DNA from: JBEKIK01 sp963838495
Lineage (GTDB): Bacteria > Planctomycetota > Planctomycetia > Pirellulales > Thermoguttaceae
DNA length: 64,000 nt
NCBI GenBank assembly: GCA_963838495.1
Contig: CAWIRC010000004.1
Coordinates: forward strand, 434,001 to 498,000
Reading direction: 5' to 3'
Shown: positions 19,159-28,089 of the stretch, piece by piece
Numbering within the stretch: position 1 is the first letter of the stretch
How the letters are laid out: the number at the start of each line of letters is the position of its first letter
The notes under the pieces: model-generated
Told to the model about the DNA's origin: nothing
Seen by the model: only the letters and a program-made list of their open reading frames with translations
Databases searched by the model: none
Position numbers and translations under genes: made by a program

Positions 19159-19839
19159 ATGTTCAATAAATTAATTATGCTGCCCAGACAGATATTGAAA
19201 AAAGGCCTGGGAAAACTGCAGGACCAATTTATTACGCTTTTAAACAGAGAGATCGGGGATTGCGAATCTTTATTGGACGTAGGCTGCGGATTTAATTCAC
19301 CGTTACAGCATTTACATTCGAAACCCAAAGTTATGGTAGGTGTTGATGTTTTTGAGCCCGCGATTGCTGAAAGCCGAGCTAAAGCCATTCATAACGAATA
19401 TTATATCATGGATATTTTGAAAATAGCCGACAAATTTCCGCCGAAGTCATTTGACGCAGTGGTTGCCTTTGACGTAATAGAACATCTGAGCGAGGAAAAC
19501 GCGATCGATTTGATTTGTCAAATGGAAAAGATAGCCAAAAACAAGGTTCTGCTTTTTACGCCCAATGGTTTTTTGCCTCAAGGCGAAGAATTTGGAAATC
19601 CTTGGCAAAAACACATATCCGGCTGGACAGTTAGACAAATGAAATCATTTGGATATCGCGTATATGGCATTGAAGGATTAATATACTTACGTGGTGAGAT
19701 GGCACGAATACGTTGGAAACCGACCATATTTTGGTATTATATTTCATTATTTTCACAGATATTTACTCAAGGTTTACCAAGTCTGGCATTTCGCATATTA
19801 TGTGTAAAAGACATCAGAAAAGATTGCTTACATATATGA
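19159..19839 (+). CDS. Class I SAM-dependent methyltransferase
   Basis: 226 residues. ATG 10 bases after the flippase stop, with AAAGGTGAT upstream. The SAM-binding motif LLDVGCGFNSPL is at about residues 40-50, followed by VGVDVFEPAI and AFDVIEHLSE, as in the Methyltransf_11/23 group. Likely methylates a sugar or a lipid-linked intermediate of the polysaccharide; the acceptor cannot be told from sequence. The gene is clearly AT-rich compared with the rml and fnl genes. Confidence 0.85.
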   Translation: MFNKLIMLPRQILKKGLGKLQDQFITLLNREIGDCESLLDVGCGFNSPLQHLHSKPKVMVGVDVFEPAIAESRAKAIHNEYYIMDILKIADKFPPKSFDAVVAFDVIEHLSEENAIDLICQMEKIAKNKVLLFTPNGFLPQGEEFGNPWQKHISGWTVRQMKSFGYRVYGIEGLIYLRGEMARIRWKPTIFWYYISLFSQIFTQGLPSLAFRILCVKDIRKDCLHI

Positions 19840-19883
19840 TAGTATTTAATATTGATTTATTATTTATCTAATATATTAAAATC

Positions 19884-21095
19884 GTGTCTTCATCTAATCC
19901 ATTGTTATCCATAGTAATTCCGACACGGAACAGAATGGATTATGTTTGCAGTGCAATCCAGAGCATCCTGAAAATCGATTTCCCAGATCTACAAATATTA
20001 GTCGAAGACAACAGCGAAACCAATCGACTGCAAACATGGATAAAGGAGAACACAACTGACGTTCGACTCAATTATAAATATTGCTCTTCACCGACGTCCC
20101 AAGCTGGCAATTATGATAGGGCAATGAGAAATGTAACTGGAGAATATGTTGCCTTGGTTGGTGATGACGACGGAGTTAGTCCTGAAATTATAGAGGCCGT
20201 GCTTTGGGCAAAGCAAAATAAATTAGACGCATTGACTCCTGTAAGTGTTGTAAACTATACATGGCCCGATGTGAAAATGCCGGATCCCAATGAAGTCGGT
20301 CCGGGTAAATTGCGTATTCGGCCATTCTCTTCCATGGTAACTTATCCTAATCCAAAAGATGAAATAATTGCGTGCATCAATGATTACGGGCAGAATTTTC
20401 ATCGATTGCCCAAAGCATATTTCGGGATAATCCGCAAAGAATGCTTCGACCGCGTATTTGATAAATGTGGTTCTTATTTTCCTGGAGTCAGTCCCGATAT
20501 GGCATCGGCCATATCTTTGGCAAACGTAGTAAATCGAATTTGTCATATTGATTATCCCTTATTTATTCCCGGCACTTCAGCTAAAAGTAACGCTGGACAA
20601 AGTGGAATGTTAAAACATATCGGATACTTGAGAAATCAATTCCATTTACCGCCAGATTGCGAAGAGAAATGGTCTGAAATAGTACCGAAATTTTATTCAG
20701 TCCAAACCATTTGGGCTGAAACAATTGTGTCTTCTTTAAGAGCAATGGATTGCGATGATATTCTGAAACATATAAATCTAATGCGTTTATATTCGGATTG
20801 CCTTATACTCCATCCAAAATTTGCGTTTGCCACTTTACGCAATTTACCAAGAGCATTTAGGGCGATAAATCACAGTATTATATTCGGCCTATGTGAAGTT
20901 TTATTACGCTATGTATATGTTAAATGCAGGAGAATGGCCGGCATTTTAGCGAGATTTCTTCACATCAAAAAGCATATTATGCAAATACCATTTTATGAAT
21001 CAACTGCGGAATTGAAAAATATTGAGGAAGCTGTAAATGAATTCACATGGTATATGTCGCATAATATTAGACCTTTCAGAGAAATTGTTAAGTAA
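19884..21095 (+). CDS. Glycosyltransferase family 2
   Basis: 403 residues. GTG start at 19884; the upstream region is very AT-rich and has no clear ribosome-binding site. GT-A fold features: LLSIVIPTRNRMDYVCSAI at the N-terminus, VEDNSE, and the metal-binding VGDDDGVSPE near residue 95. Transfers a sugar from a nucleotide donor to the growing lipid-linked repeat unit. AT-rich like its neighbours, suggesting a different origin from the GC-rich genes after 36 kb. Confidence 0.88.
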   Translation: MSSSNPLLSIVIPTRNRMDYVCSAIQSILKIDFPDLQILVEDNSETNRLQTWIKENTTDVRLNYKYCSSPTSQAGNYDRAMRNVTGEYVALVGDDDGVSPEIIEAVLWAKQNKLDALTPVSVVNYTWPDVKMPDPNEVGPGKLRIRPFSSMVTYPNPKDEIIACINDYGQNFHRLPKAYFGIIRKECFDRVFDKCGSYFPGVSPDMASAISLANVVNRICHIDYPLFIPGTSAKSNAGQSGMLKHIGYLRNQFHLPPDCEEKWSEIVPKFYSVQTIWAETIVSSLRAMDCDDILKHINLMRLYSDCLILHPKFAFATLRNLPRAFRAINHSIIFGLCEVLLRYVYVKCRRMAGILARFLHIKKHIMQIPFYESTAELKNIEEAVNEFTWYMSHNIRPFREIVK

Positions 21096-21116
21096 ATAAT
21101 CATCAGATATTTACTA

Positions 21117-22340
21117 ATGCCAATCTTAAAGAGAATATTGTTCATCCATCACGTCGGAATTAACGGCGGGGCGGGAATCATGCTATTGAATATTCTCAAG
21201 GCTCTGGATAAATCAAAATATAAGGCAATTGTCCTGTGTCCGGACGGCGATATAATAAAATGCATAAAGGAAACCGGCGCCGAAGTGATTGTCGCCCCTC
21301 ATCAATTGCGGCTCTTCCTCCATGTTTCAGGCCTTTGGCAACCGATATTCTCCCCATATTTTTTAAAGGAATTATTTCCGCTCGTCCATGATTTGAAATA
21401 CTGGACAAATTTTATTAAGAAAATGGATGTCGCTATCGTACATTTGAATTCCTTGGTATTGGCACCCTATATGATCTGTGCCAAAAGGGCCGGGGCGAAA
21501 GTCGTGTGTTTGGTCCAGGAAACCTTTGCTCGCGGAATGCTGGGTTTTCGGACTTCGATATTGAAATCGCTACTGTCCAGAATGGATGCGGTCGTATTTA
21601 TTTCCGAATACGACCGGAAAACCGCAAAATGCAAGGCGCCGTTTACACGTGTAGTTCCTAATTGGTTGGATTTGAAGAAATACGATAAAAACATCGACAA
21701 AATTGAGGCTAGAAGTCGTTTGAATCTTCCAAAAACGAAAAAGATTCTAATGTATATGGGAGGGGTATCAAGGATCAAGGGGATTTATGAACTTCTGATT
21801 GCTTTTAACAAGTTAAAAGAAAAAAAAGATGTTTTGTTGGTGATTGCGGGATATGAAAGCGTCAATTTCGGAAAGTCTGGAACAATAAAGGATTTTTGCA
21901 AGCGTAAACTTTATCAGCTATTTTACGGAAACCTATCGGAGGCGATTCAACGATATATTTCCGACAATCGGTTAAATGAATACATTAAATTTATCGGTTT
22001 TGTCAAGGATGCCGAGCTATTATACGCCGCCGCGGATATTGTCGTATTTCCCGCGCTGTCGCCGCATCAAGCCAGACCGATAATCGAAGCGGGGGCAATG
22101 GAAAGGCCGATCATCTGTTCCGATTTCGAATGCATTAGAGAATTTGCCCGAAACGGGGAAAATGTCATTGCCGTTCCGCCGGGAAACACAGATAAATTGG
22201 CGGCAGCCATCGAGAAATTGTTGAATGATCCAACAATCGTCAATCGTATCATATCGGCTAATTACGAGAATACTCGTAAATTCCACGACGAAGCGATCAA
22301 TTCGGAGAGATTGGTCGAGGTTTATGATCGAATTTCATAA
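21117..22340 (+). CDS. Glycosyltransferase family 4 (GT-B)
   Basis: 407 residues. N-terminal HHVGINGGAGIMLLNILKAL is the GT4 glycine-rich loop; the C-terminal domain has YMGGVSRIKGIYELLIAF and the donor-binding region PHQARPIIEAGAMERPIICS, whose paired Glu-x7-Glu-like acids fit retaining GT4 enzymes. Cytoplasmic, acting on the lipid-linked oligosaccharide. Follows the GT2 gene by 21 bases and ends just before a repeat element. Confidence 0.9.
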   Translation: MPILKRILFIHHVGINGGAGIMLLNILKALDKSKYKAIVLCPDGDIIKCIKETGAEVIVAPHQLRLFLHVSGLWQPIFSPYFLKELFPLVHDLKYWTNFIKKMDVAIVHLNSLVLAPYMICAKRAGAKVVCLVQETFARGMLGFRTSILKSLLSRMDAVVFISEYDRKTAKCKAPFTRVVPNWLDLKKYDKNIDKIEARSRLNLPKTKKILMYMGGVSRIKGIYELLIAFNKLKEKKDVLLVIAGYESVNFGKSGTIKDFCKRKLYQLFYGNLSEAIQRYISDNRLNEYIKFIGFVKDAELLYAAADIVVFPALSPHQARPIIEAGAMERPIICSDFECIREFARNGENVIAVPPGNTDKLAAAIEKLLNDPTIVNRIISANYENTRKFHDEAINSERLVEVYDRIS

Positions 22341-22362
22341 GGGTGCAACGTTATTTATAATA

Positions 22363-22501
22363 AGAGCTTATCTTAAAACTTAAACATACAATGATGACAA
22401 GAGTTTATAACAAATATTCCGGGCGATCCAGCCCTCACCCTAACCCTCTCCGGGCACCAACCGAAGGTTGGTCGGGAGAGGGGACTTTTAGGATAAGCTC
22501 T
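22363..22501. repeat. MITE-like element with terminal inverted repeats enclosing a REP-like palindrome
   Basis: 139 bases. Left end AGAGCTTATCTTAAAA (22363-22378) and right end TTTTAGGATAAGCTCT (22486-22501) match as inverted repeats at 15 of 16 positions. Inside, 22431-22483 carries the REP-like core: GCCCTCACCCTAACCCTCTC, then a hairpin ACCAACC-GAA-GGTTGGT, then GGGAGAGGGG. No ORF within. It fills most of the gap between two genes. Confidence 0.75.
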
Positions 22502-22524
22502 AAAGAGAAAAGAATCATATAACA

Positions 22525-23886
22525 ATGAAAATCTTACCTGATTATTTGATTATTTTCAGCCTTTGTCTGTTGCTCAGCTTGCTCGGGAATGAATGGACAT
22601 TCGGCTATGAAGGATCGTATCTTTTTTGGGTATATGGCATATCCAGGGTTGTTCCATTGCTTGTGCTTTTCCCCATGGCATTTCTGATGGGCGCGCTGAA
22701 GCCGGGTAGACATGCCGTCCGCGGCCTGGCGATAATCATTTTTTTATTGGCCATGGCCGCACTCTATGTTTTCCACCCGATGTATGCGGGCGAAGTGTCG
22801 GAGAATTACAGGCTGTTCCGCAACGCGCTCATGATGAACTCGCTGGCCGCGCTGTGTTGTTTCATCGGATATCGCATCGGTTCTTTTCCGCGTGCCGCTT
22901 ACCAGATGTTAAACACATGGGCGATCTTTTTGACCTGGTTGGCGATCTATGTATTTATCATCAGATTTTCCACGTTGGATAAAGCGCTCTTTTATTTGGT
23001 ACCCATGTGGCCGGTCGGGCTATATCTGATATTTCCCCTTTGCTGGTATCTTCACAAGGTGTTATCGAGCACACGTTTCCATTTTTGGCATTTTTTTGCT
23101 TTTGTAGCAAACGCCTTGAATATCGGGGTCGCTTTCCATAAGCCGATCATCAGTTCGGCTATAGCAAGTTGCATGGTTTTGATTTTATTGGCCATCCGAG
23201 CCAAGGGTTTTACCCGCCCCATATTCCGTTTTCTAATTATATCGATATTCGGCGCTTTTGGCGTGTATTATGCGAATGCATATTCCAGAGGCCTCATTGC
23301 CCAGATGGCGGGAGAGAGTTTTGAATCGAAATTCTTGCATCAAGATCAGGGCCCGGCGCCCCTGACTATATGGGAAACTATTGACAGAGCATCCGGCGGG
23401 CGAATCCAGATGTGGGGCGATTCGCTGGAGAAATTCTGCGAAAGCCCTTTAATCGGCCACGGTCCCGGCCAAGAATATAGCTCCGACGCCAAGGGAAATA
23501 GAATATCTGAAACGATTCCTTTGCATAATGTTTATATACAACAGTTGGTTGCAATGGGATTGGTCGGAACCGTTCCCATGCTCATCGGGCTTTTCTTGTG
23601 GTTTTATCGGGTATCCAACAAACGGGCGCTATGCGCCATGGATTCTATTTTAACACCGGTAGTTTCCGCCGCTTCGGGGATATTGTTTTATTGTTGTATT
23701 GGGACCGGCGACATGTTCAATACTCTAATTCCCTTTTGCATCACACTAATGTCTATTTCGCTTTCATTGGTCGAACATTACGCGGAGAATTATAAAACCA
23801 GCATACCGGCTTACAACAGGACCGCGACCGGGATAAATCAATCCTTGAGGCCCGGAATATTTCCTCAACTACGCAAGCAACAATAA
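22525..23886 (+). CDS. O-antigen ligase/polymerase-like membrane protein (WaaL/Wzy type)
   Basis: 453 residues, about 11 membrane helices. The long periplasmic loop after residue 250 contains GGRIQMWGDSLEKF, IGHGPGQEYS and IPLHNVYIQQLVAMGLVG, the typical Wzy_C pattern with a conserved His before the next helix. It either polymerises repeat units or ligates glycan to an acceptor; sequence alone does not decide. With Wzx and Wzc in the window a Wzy-dependent pathway is complete if this is the polymerase. Confidence 0.85.
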   Translation: MKILPDYLIIFSLCLLLSLLGNEWTFGYEGSYLFWVYGISRVVPLLVLFPMAFLMGALKPGRHAVRGLAIIIFLLAMAALYVFHPMYAGEVSENYRLFRNALMMNSLAALCCFIGYRIGSFPRAAYQMLNTWAIFLTWLAIYVFIIRFSTLDKALFYLVPMWPVGLYLIFPLCWYLHKVLSSTRFHFWHFFAFVANALNIGVAFHKPIISSAIASCMVLILLAIRAKGFTRPIFRFLIISIFGAFGVYYANAYSRGLIAQMAGESFESKFLHQDQGPAPLTIWETIDRASGGRIQMWGDSLEKFCESPLIGHGPGQEYSSDAKGNRISETIPLHNVYIQQLVAMGLVGTVPMLIGLFLWFYRVSNKRALCAMDSILTPVVSAASGILFYCCIGTGDMFNTLIPFCITLMSISLSLVEHYAENYKTSIPAYNRTATGINQSLRPGIFPQLRKQQ

Positions 23887-23946
23887 GTTGACGAAGGGGC
23901 CAGCCGGCGATTTTCAAAAACCAAGCGATTGACGCGGGTATTACAA

Positions 23947-24903
23947 ATGAAGATAAGATTGTTTGGATTGCTGCACCTGGAAAGAGCCGAACATTCCGCC
24001 GAAAACGTTTACACAAAGGACTTTCAAGATCAGACCGGCATTTATGTGAAGAACGCGGTCAATTTATCCAATTCCCTGGAACGTCGGGGCGTTGGATTCG
24101 TTTTGCTCACAAACGATAAAACTGCCATAGATGAAATCGTCAGCCGAGAAGGAATGAAACTGGAGGTTCAAGAAATTTCATTTCGAACCAAAGTCCCCTC
24201 CGGGGTAAGATTTTATTCCGCGCACTTTAAACTGGATGTTTTTCATTATTTTGCTTCATTAAGCGATAAATACGTGGGATTCTGCGATCTGGACATGGTG
24301 TGCATCAACGATTTCCCCCCCGCTTTCTATAAAAATATGGAGGGCGGCATACCAATGTTTTATGATATTTCCGACCAAGTCATTCCAGCCTATGGCGCTG
24401 ATGTAATCATTCACGATCTGGAGTCGATTCATCATTGCAAGAGCGAAGGCAGGTGGTCCGGAGGGGAGTTTATTACCGGCCCCCCGGCCTTTTTCGCAAA
24501 CCTTTCCGCGGAGATCGACAGAATATACGAGAATTATTTAAACGTGATCGGACAATCACATCACGTAGGCGACGAAGCGGTGACGTCGGCGGCCTTGGAG
24601 ATCATGAGAAAGAGCGGGACATACATTGCTGATGCGGGGACCTTGGGAATTGTAGGGAGATTTTGGAGCGGCAAAGTCTTGCACCCTCAAAAACCATTAA
24701 AGTGTTTTGAAATATGCTCCCTTCTGCATCTGCCCGCGGATAAACATTTTCTGGCCGCGATGGCGAAAAAAGATCCCTCCAGGTTGGCTGTTTTTAAAAG
24801 GGAATACAAGGCATATTTGAGATCTCCCATAGAAAAATATAAAAGAATAAAAAGAAAGATCTTGCGGAAGATACGGCTTGTTGCCAGCACTCGCGGTATG
24901 TAA
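23947..24903 (+). CDS. Putative GT-A-fold glycosyltransferase, unassigned family
   Basis: 318 residues from ATG 23947 (an upstream TTG at 23929 is in frame). Contains VGFCDLDMVCINDF, with a DxD motif at the usual place for a nucleotide-sugar transferase, and GGEFITGPPAFFANL and HHVGDEAVTSAALE further on. The C-terminus is strongly basic (KYKRIKRKILRKIRL), suggesting membrane contact. I do not recognise a specific family, and the acceptor and donor are unknown. Located between the Wzy-like gene and a glycosyltransferase remnant. Confidence 0.6.
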   Translation: MKIRLFGLLHLERAEHSAENVYTKDFQDQTGIYVKNAVNLSNSLERRGVGFVLLTNDKTAIDEIVSREGMKLEVQEISFRTKVPSGVRFYSAHFKLDVFHYFASLSDKYVGFCDLDMVCINDFPPAFYKNMEGGIPMFYDISDQVIPAYGADVIIHDLESIHHCKSEGRWSGGEFITGPPAFFANLSAEIDRIYENYLNVIGQSHHVGDEAVTSAALEIMRKSGTYIADAGTLGIVGRFWSGKVLHPQKPLKCFEICSLLHLPADKHFLAAMAKKDPSRLAVFKREYKAYLRSPIEKYKRIKRKILRKIRLVASTRGM

Positions 24904-24917
24904 ATTTTCCATCCTGA

Positions 24918-25145
24918 GTGCCAAGCATGATAGAGGACGGCGTTACGGCGTTGGGGTTTCCAGCGGGCGACGAAACGGTATTGGCCGAGTGCATTCGCGA
25001 ATTGTTTGAGGACGCTCCCCGCGCGGAACAACTGGGATCGCAGGCGCGGATTACAGCACTGAAACGGCACGACCCGGCGCTTGTCGCCCGTCGCATGATG
25101 GATATATACCAAACCGCGATAAACACTCGGCAAGCCGGCAGGTAG
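24918..25145 (+). pseudogene. C-terminal remnant of a GT4 glycosyltransferase
   Basis: About 75 codons encode PSMIEDGVTALGFPAGDE and then the usual GT4 C-terminal helix pattern (LAECIRELFEDAPRAEQLG). An in-frame TGA at 24915-24917 cuts it off directly upstream, and no N-terminal or central GT4 domain precedes it. The neighbouring genes use other frames. Most simply a leftover of a deleted glycosyltransferase gene. Confidence 0.7.
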
Positions 25146-25228
25146 GCCTGGAAAAAGCGGGCCGCGGCATTGCCGGGATTTTTACGAAAAACCCGCGTTC
25201 GCCCATAGGATTTTTTTACGTTTTGACC

Positions 25229-26533
25229 ATGACCGGCTATCCCCGAGTATTGGCTGTCAGCGGCGAGTCTATAGGCGGAAAATCGTCCACGGGCATAACG
25301 TTGGCGAATCTTTTTTTGGGTTGGCCGGCGGACCGCATTGCCCAGATATATTGCGACGTCGAGCCGCCGGTGGAATCGCTTTGTCCGCGGCATTTTGCAT
25401 TGTCCCTGGCCGACGTGCCGTTGGATCGTTTCGTGCGGTCGTCATTGCGAGGCAAGGAAGATAAAATACTGGGGCCCCCTTCGGCTAAAGTATCCTTAGG
25501 CGAAGGCGGGACAGTAAACAACGCTTCGCGCGGATTGTTGCGCAGCATCGCGGGATCCTGGGCGGACATGTTCACATTCCGCGCGAGCGGCGAATTATGG
25601 CGGTGGATCGACGAATTTCGGCCGGAGATAATTTACTCCGCCTTGGGAAACGGCCGCTGGTTGAACTTCGTCTTGAAAGTGGCCAGGCGTTGTCGGCTCC
25701 GGATCGTGCCTCATTTTATGGACGATTGGCCGGTGTCGCTGTTCAGTTCGCATATTTTGATGTACCCGTCGCGCCTGGCGTTGACGTGGAGGCTGAAAAA
25801 AGTGCTCCGTCTTTCGCTTACAGGCATGACCATCAGCGAGGCCATGGCGGAAGAATACGAGCGTCGGTACGGCATGAAATTCGAGGCGTTCATGAACTGC
25901 GTGGAGGTGCCGGCGGATTGTCCGCCGATGCCCGAGCATGATTCCCGGCTTCCGTTGGAATTCGTTTACGTAGGCGGATTGCACCTTGACCGTTGGCTTG
26001 CTTTAAAGGAAATAGGCGAGGCCATGGCTCGGCTGCGATCCGAGGGCATGAATATCGAGCTTGTGGTTTATGCGCCCCCTGACGACTTGGGCATTTATGG
26101 AGAGGTATTGCGAAGTGTATCCGCGTTGCGATTGGGAGGATCGTTGCCGCCGGAGGAAATTCCCCAGGTATTATCGTCCGCGGACGTTCTTGTGCATGTG
26201 GAGTCTTTTGACCGCAGCATTCAGCAATTCACCCGTTTCTCGCTTTCCACGAAATTGCCGCAATACATGGCGATGGGCCGGCCTATTTTGGGATACGGTC
26301 CGGGCGACATAGCTTCCATTCGATATATCAAACAAAACGGCTTCGGGATCGCTCAAGATCTTCCCGGAGCGGATAAACTTCTCTCGGCGATTCGCCAAAT
26401 GGCGTCTTCCCAGGAACAGCGCCGAATTTTGGGACGGAGAGGATGGGAGGTCGCCCAAGAAAAGCATTCCAACGTCAGGGTCCGAGAACATTTCAAAGAA
26501 GTGATTTCCGAATCCGTACCGAGGACAGAATAA
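25229..26533 (+). CDS. Glycosyltransferase, GT-B/GT4-like
   Basis: 434 residues from ATG 25229. N-terminal VLAVSGESIGGKSSTGITLANLF followed by a region with PHFMDDWPVSLFSSH, and in the C-terminal half YVGGLHLDRWLALKEIG, SSADVLVHVESFD and LPQYMAMGRPILGYG, all consistent with a GT4 donor domain. The G-rich K-S-S loop near the start resembles a P-loop by chance; the rest is not kinase-like. Ribosome-binding site weak. GC content is higher than in the genes before 24 kb. Confidence 0.8.
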   Translation: MTGYPRVLAVSGESIGGKSSTGITLANLFLGWPADRIAQIYCDVEPPVESLCPRHFALSLADVPLDRFVRSSLRGKEDKILGPPSAKVSLGEGGTVNNASRGLLRSIAGSWADMFTFRASGELWRWIDEFRPEIIYSALGNGRWLNFVLKVARRCRLRIVPHFMDDWPVSLFSSHILMYPSRLALTWRLKKVLRLSLTGMTISEAMAEEYERRYGMKFEAFMNCVEVPADCPPMPEHDSRLPLEFVYVGGLHLDRWLALKEIGEAMARLRSEGMNIELVVYAPPDDLGIYGEVLRSVSALRLGGSLPPEEIPQVLSSADVLVHVESFDRSIQQFTRFSLSTKLPQYMAMGRPILGYGPGDIASIRYIKQNGFGIAQDLPGADKLLSAIRQMASSQEQRRILGRRGWEVAQEKHSNVRVREHFKEVISESVPRTE

Positions 26534-26560
26534 TCATCTTCATGTTAAAGTAAAAGAGGC

Positions 26561-28089
26561 ATGGCTGATCCCACAGTAGTCGTCATCGGAGCCGGCCCCG
26601 CCGGTTTGACGGCAGCATATGAATTGTTGGCTAGGTCCTCGCATCGCGTCGTGATATTGGAAAAGGACGATATCGTCGGGGGCATTTCGCGCACCGTAAA
26701 CTACAAGGGAAATCGCATCGATATCGGAGGACATCGATTTTTTTCGAAGTCCGACAAGATCATGCAGTGGTGGCTCCGGCATTTGCCAAGCGAAGACGAT
26801 GCACGGGAAAAACAGGGGAATCCGGATCGGGTCATGCTCGTGCGAAAACGACGTTCGCGCATCTACTTCATGCGGCAATTTTTCGATTATCCCATCACGC
26901 TGAGCGTGGACACGCTTCGCAAATTGGGTTTTTGGCGAGTCGTTCAAACGGGATTAAGTTACATATCGGCGAGACTGCACCCTATTCGGCCGGAGCGCAC
27001 TCTGGAAGATTTTTTCATCAATCGCTTCGGTGCAAACTTTACGCCACATTCTTCGAGTCCTATACCGAGAAGGTGTGGGGAGTGCCCTGCAATAAAATTC
27101 CCGCGAAATGGGGAGCGCAGCGGGTGAAAGGCCTTTCCATCAGCAAGGCCATAGCCCACGCCTGCAAAAAACTTTTCGCCTTACGCCGCAAGGAGGACAT
27201 CAGCCAGAAAAGCACCGAGACCACGCTGATCGAGCGTTTTCTTTACCCGAAATTCGGCCCGGGGCAAATGTGGGAGACCGTGGCAAAGGACGTTAAACAA
27301 CGCGGCGGGAGCATACTTCACGGTTGGAAGGTTGATCGACTCGTCATGGAAAACAACCGCGTATCGGCGGTCGAAGCAGTTTGCCCGACAACGGGCCAGC
27401 GGCGGTTGTTCCAGTGCGACTATGTTGTGTTGACCATGCCGATACGCGACCTGGTAAGGGCGATGGCGGGCAGCGTTCCGCCGGACATGGCGGCCATCGG
27501 CGAGGGTTTGGTGTACCGCGATTTTCTCACCGTCGGTTTACTGTTAAACAAACTCAAAATTCGCGACAAGACAAAATCCGGCCCGGTCCCAATCCGCGAC
27601 AACTGGATTTACATCCAAGAGCCGGAGGTGAAGGTCGGACGGTTGCAGATATTCAACAACTGGAGTCCTTTTCTTGTCGCTGATCCCTCCAAAACCTGGA
27701 TCGGACTGGAGTATTTCTGCAACGACACGGACCCGCTATGGCAAATGCCGGACGATCAACTTGCGAAAATGGCGGCCGAGGAACTGCATAGCATCGAAAT
27801 CATTGATAAGAACGATGTAGTGGATTCGACGGTGATACGGATGGAGAAGACGTATCCGGCGTATTTTGGATCTTACGGCAAATTACCTGAATTGCGAACC
27901 TATCTCGACTCGATCGCCAATCTATTTCTCGTCGGACGCAACGGGATGCACCGCTACAATAACCAGGACCACTCGATGTTGACGGCGATCACCGCGGTGG
28001 ACGGGATTCTCAGCGGAAACGCGGATAAATCAGCTATTTGGGCAATCAACACGGAAGAAGAATATCACGAGGAGAAAAATCATGCATAA
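26561..28089 (+). CDS. NAD(P)/FAD-dependent amine-oxidase-like oxidoreductase, frameshifted
   Basis: Two overlapping frames make one 509-residue protein if one base is restored near 27032-27036 (GGTGCAAACTTTAC; an A or C is probably missing). The first part has the dinucleotide motif VVVIGAGPAGLTAAYELL, GGISRT and DIGGHRFFSKS; the second resumes at KLYATFFESYTEKVWGVPC and ends with GLVYRDFLTVGLLL and LFLVGRNGMHRYNNQDHSM. This is the protoporphyrinogen-oxidase-like/UDP-galactopyranose-mutase-like flavoprotein family (PRK07208 type) common in EPS loci; substrate unknown. Motifs on both sides are intact, so the break is recent or a sequence error. Its stop overlaps the next gene's start by 8 bases. 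Confidence 0.85.
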
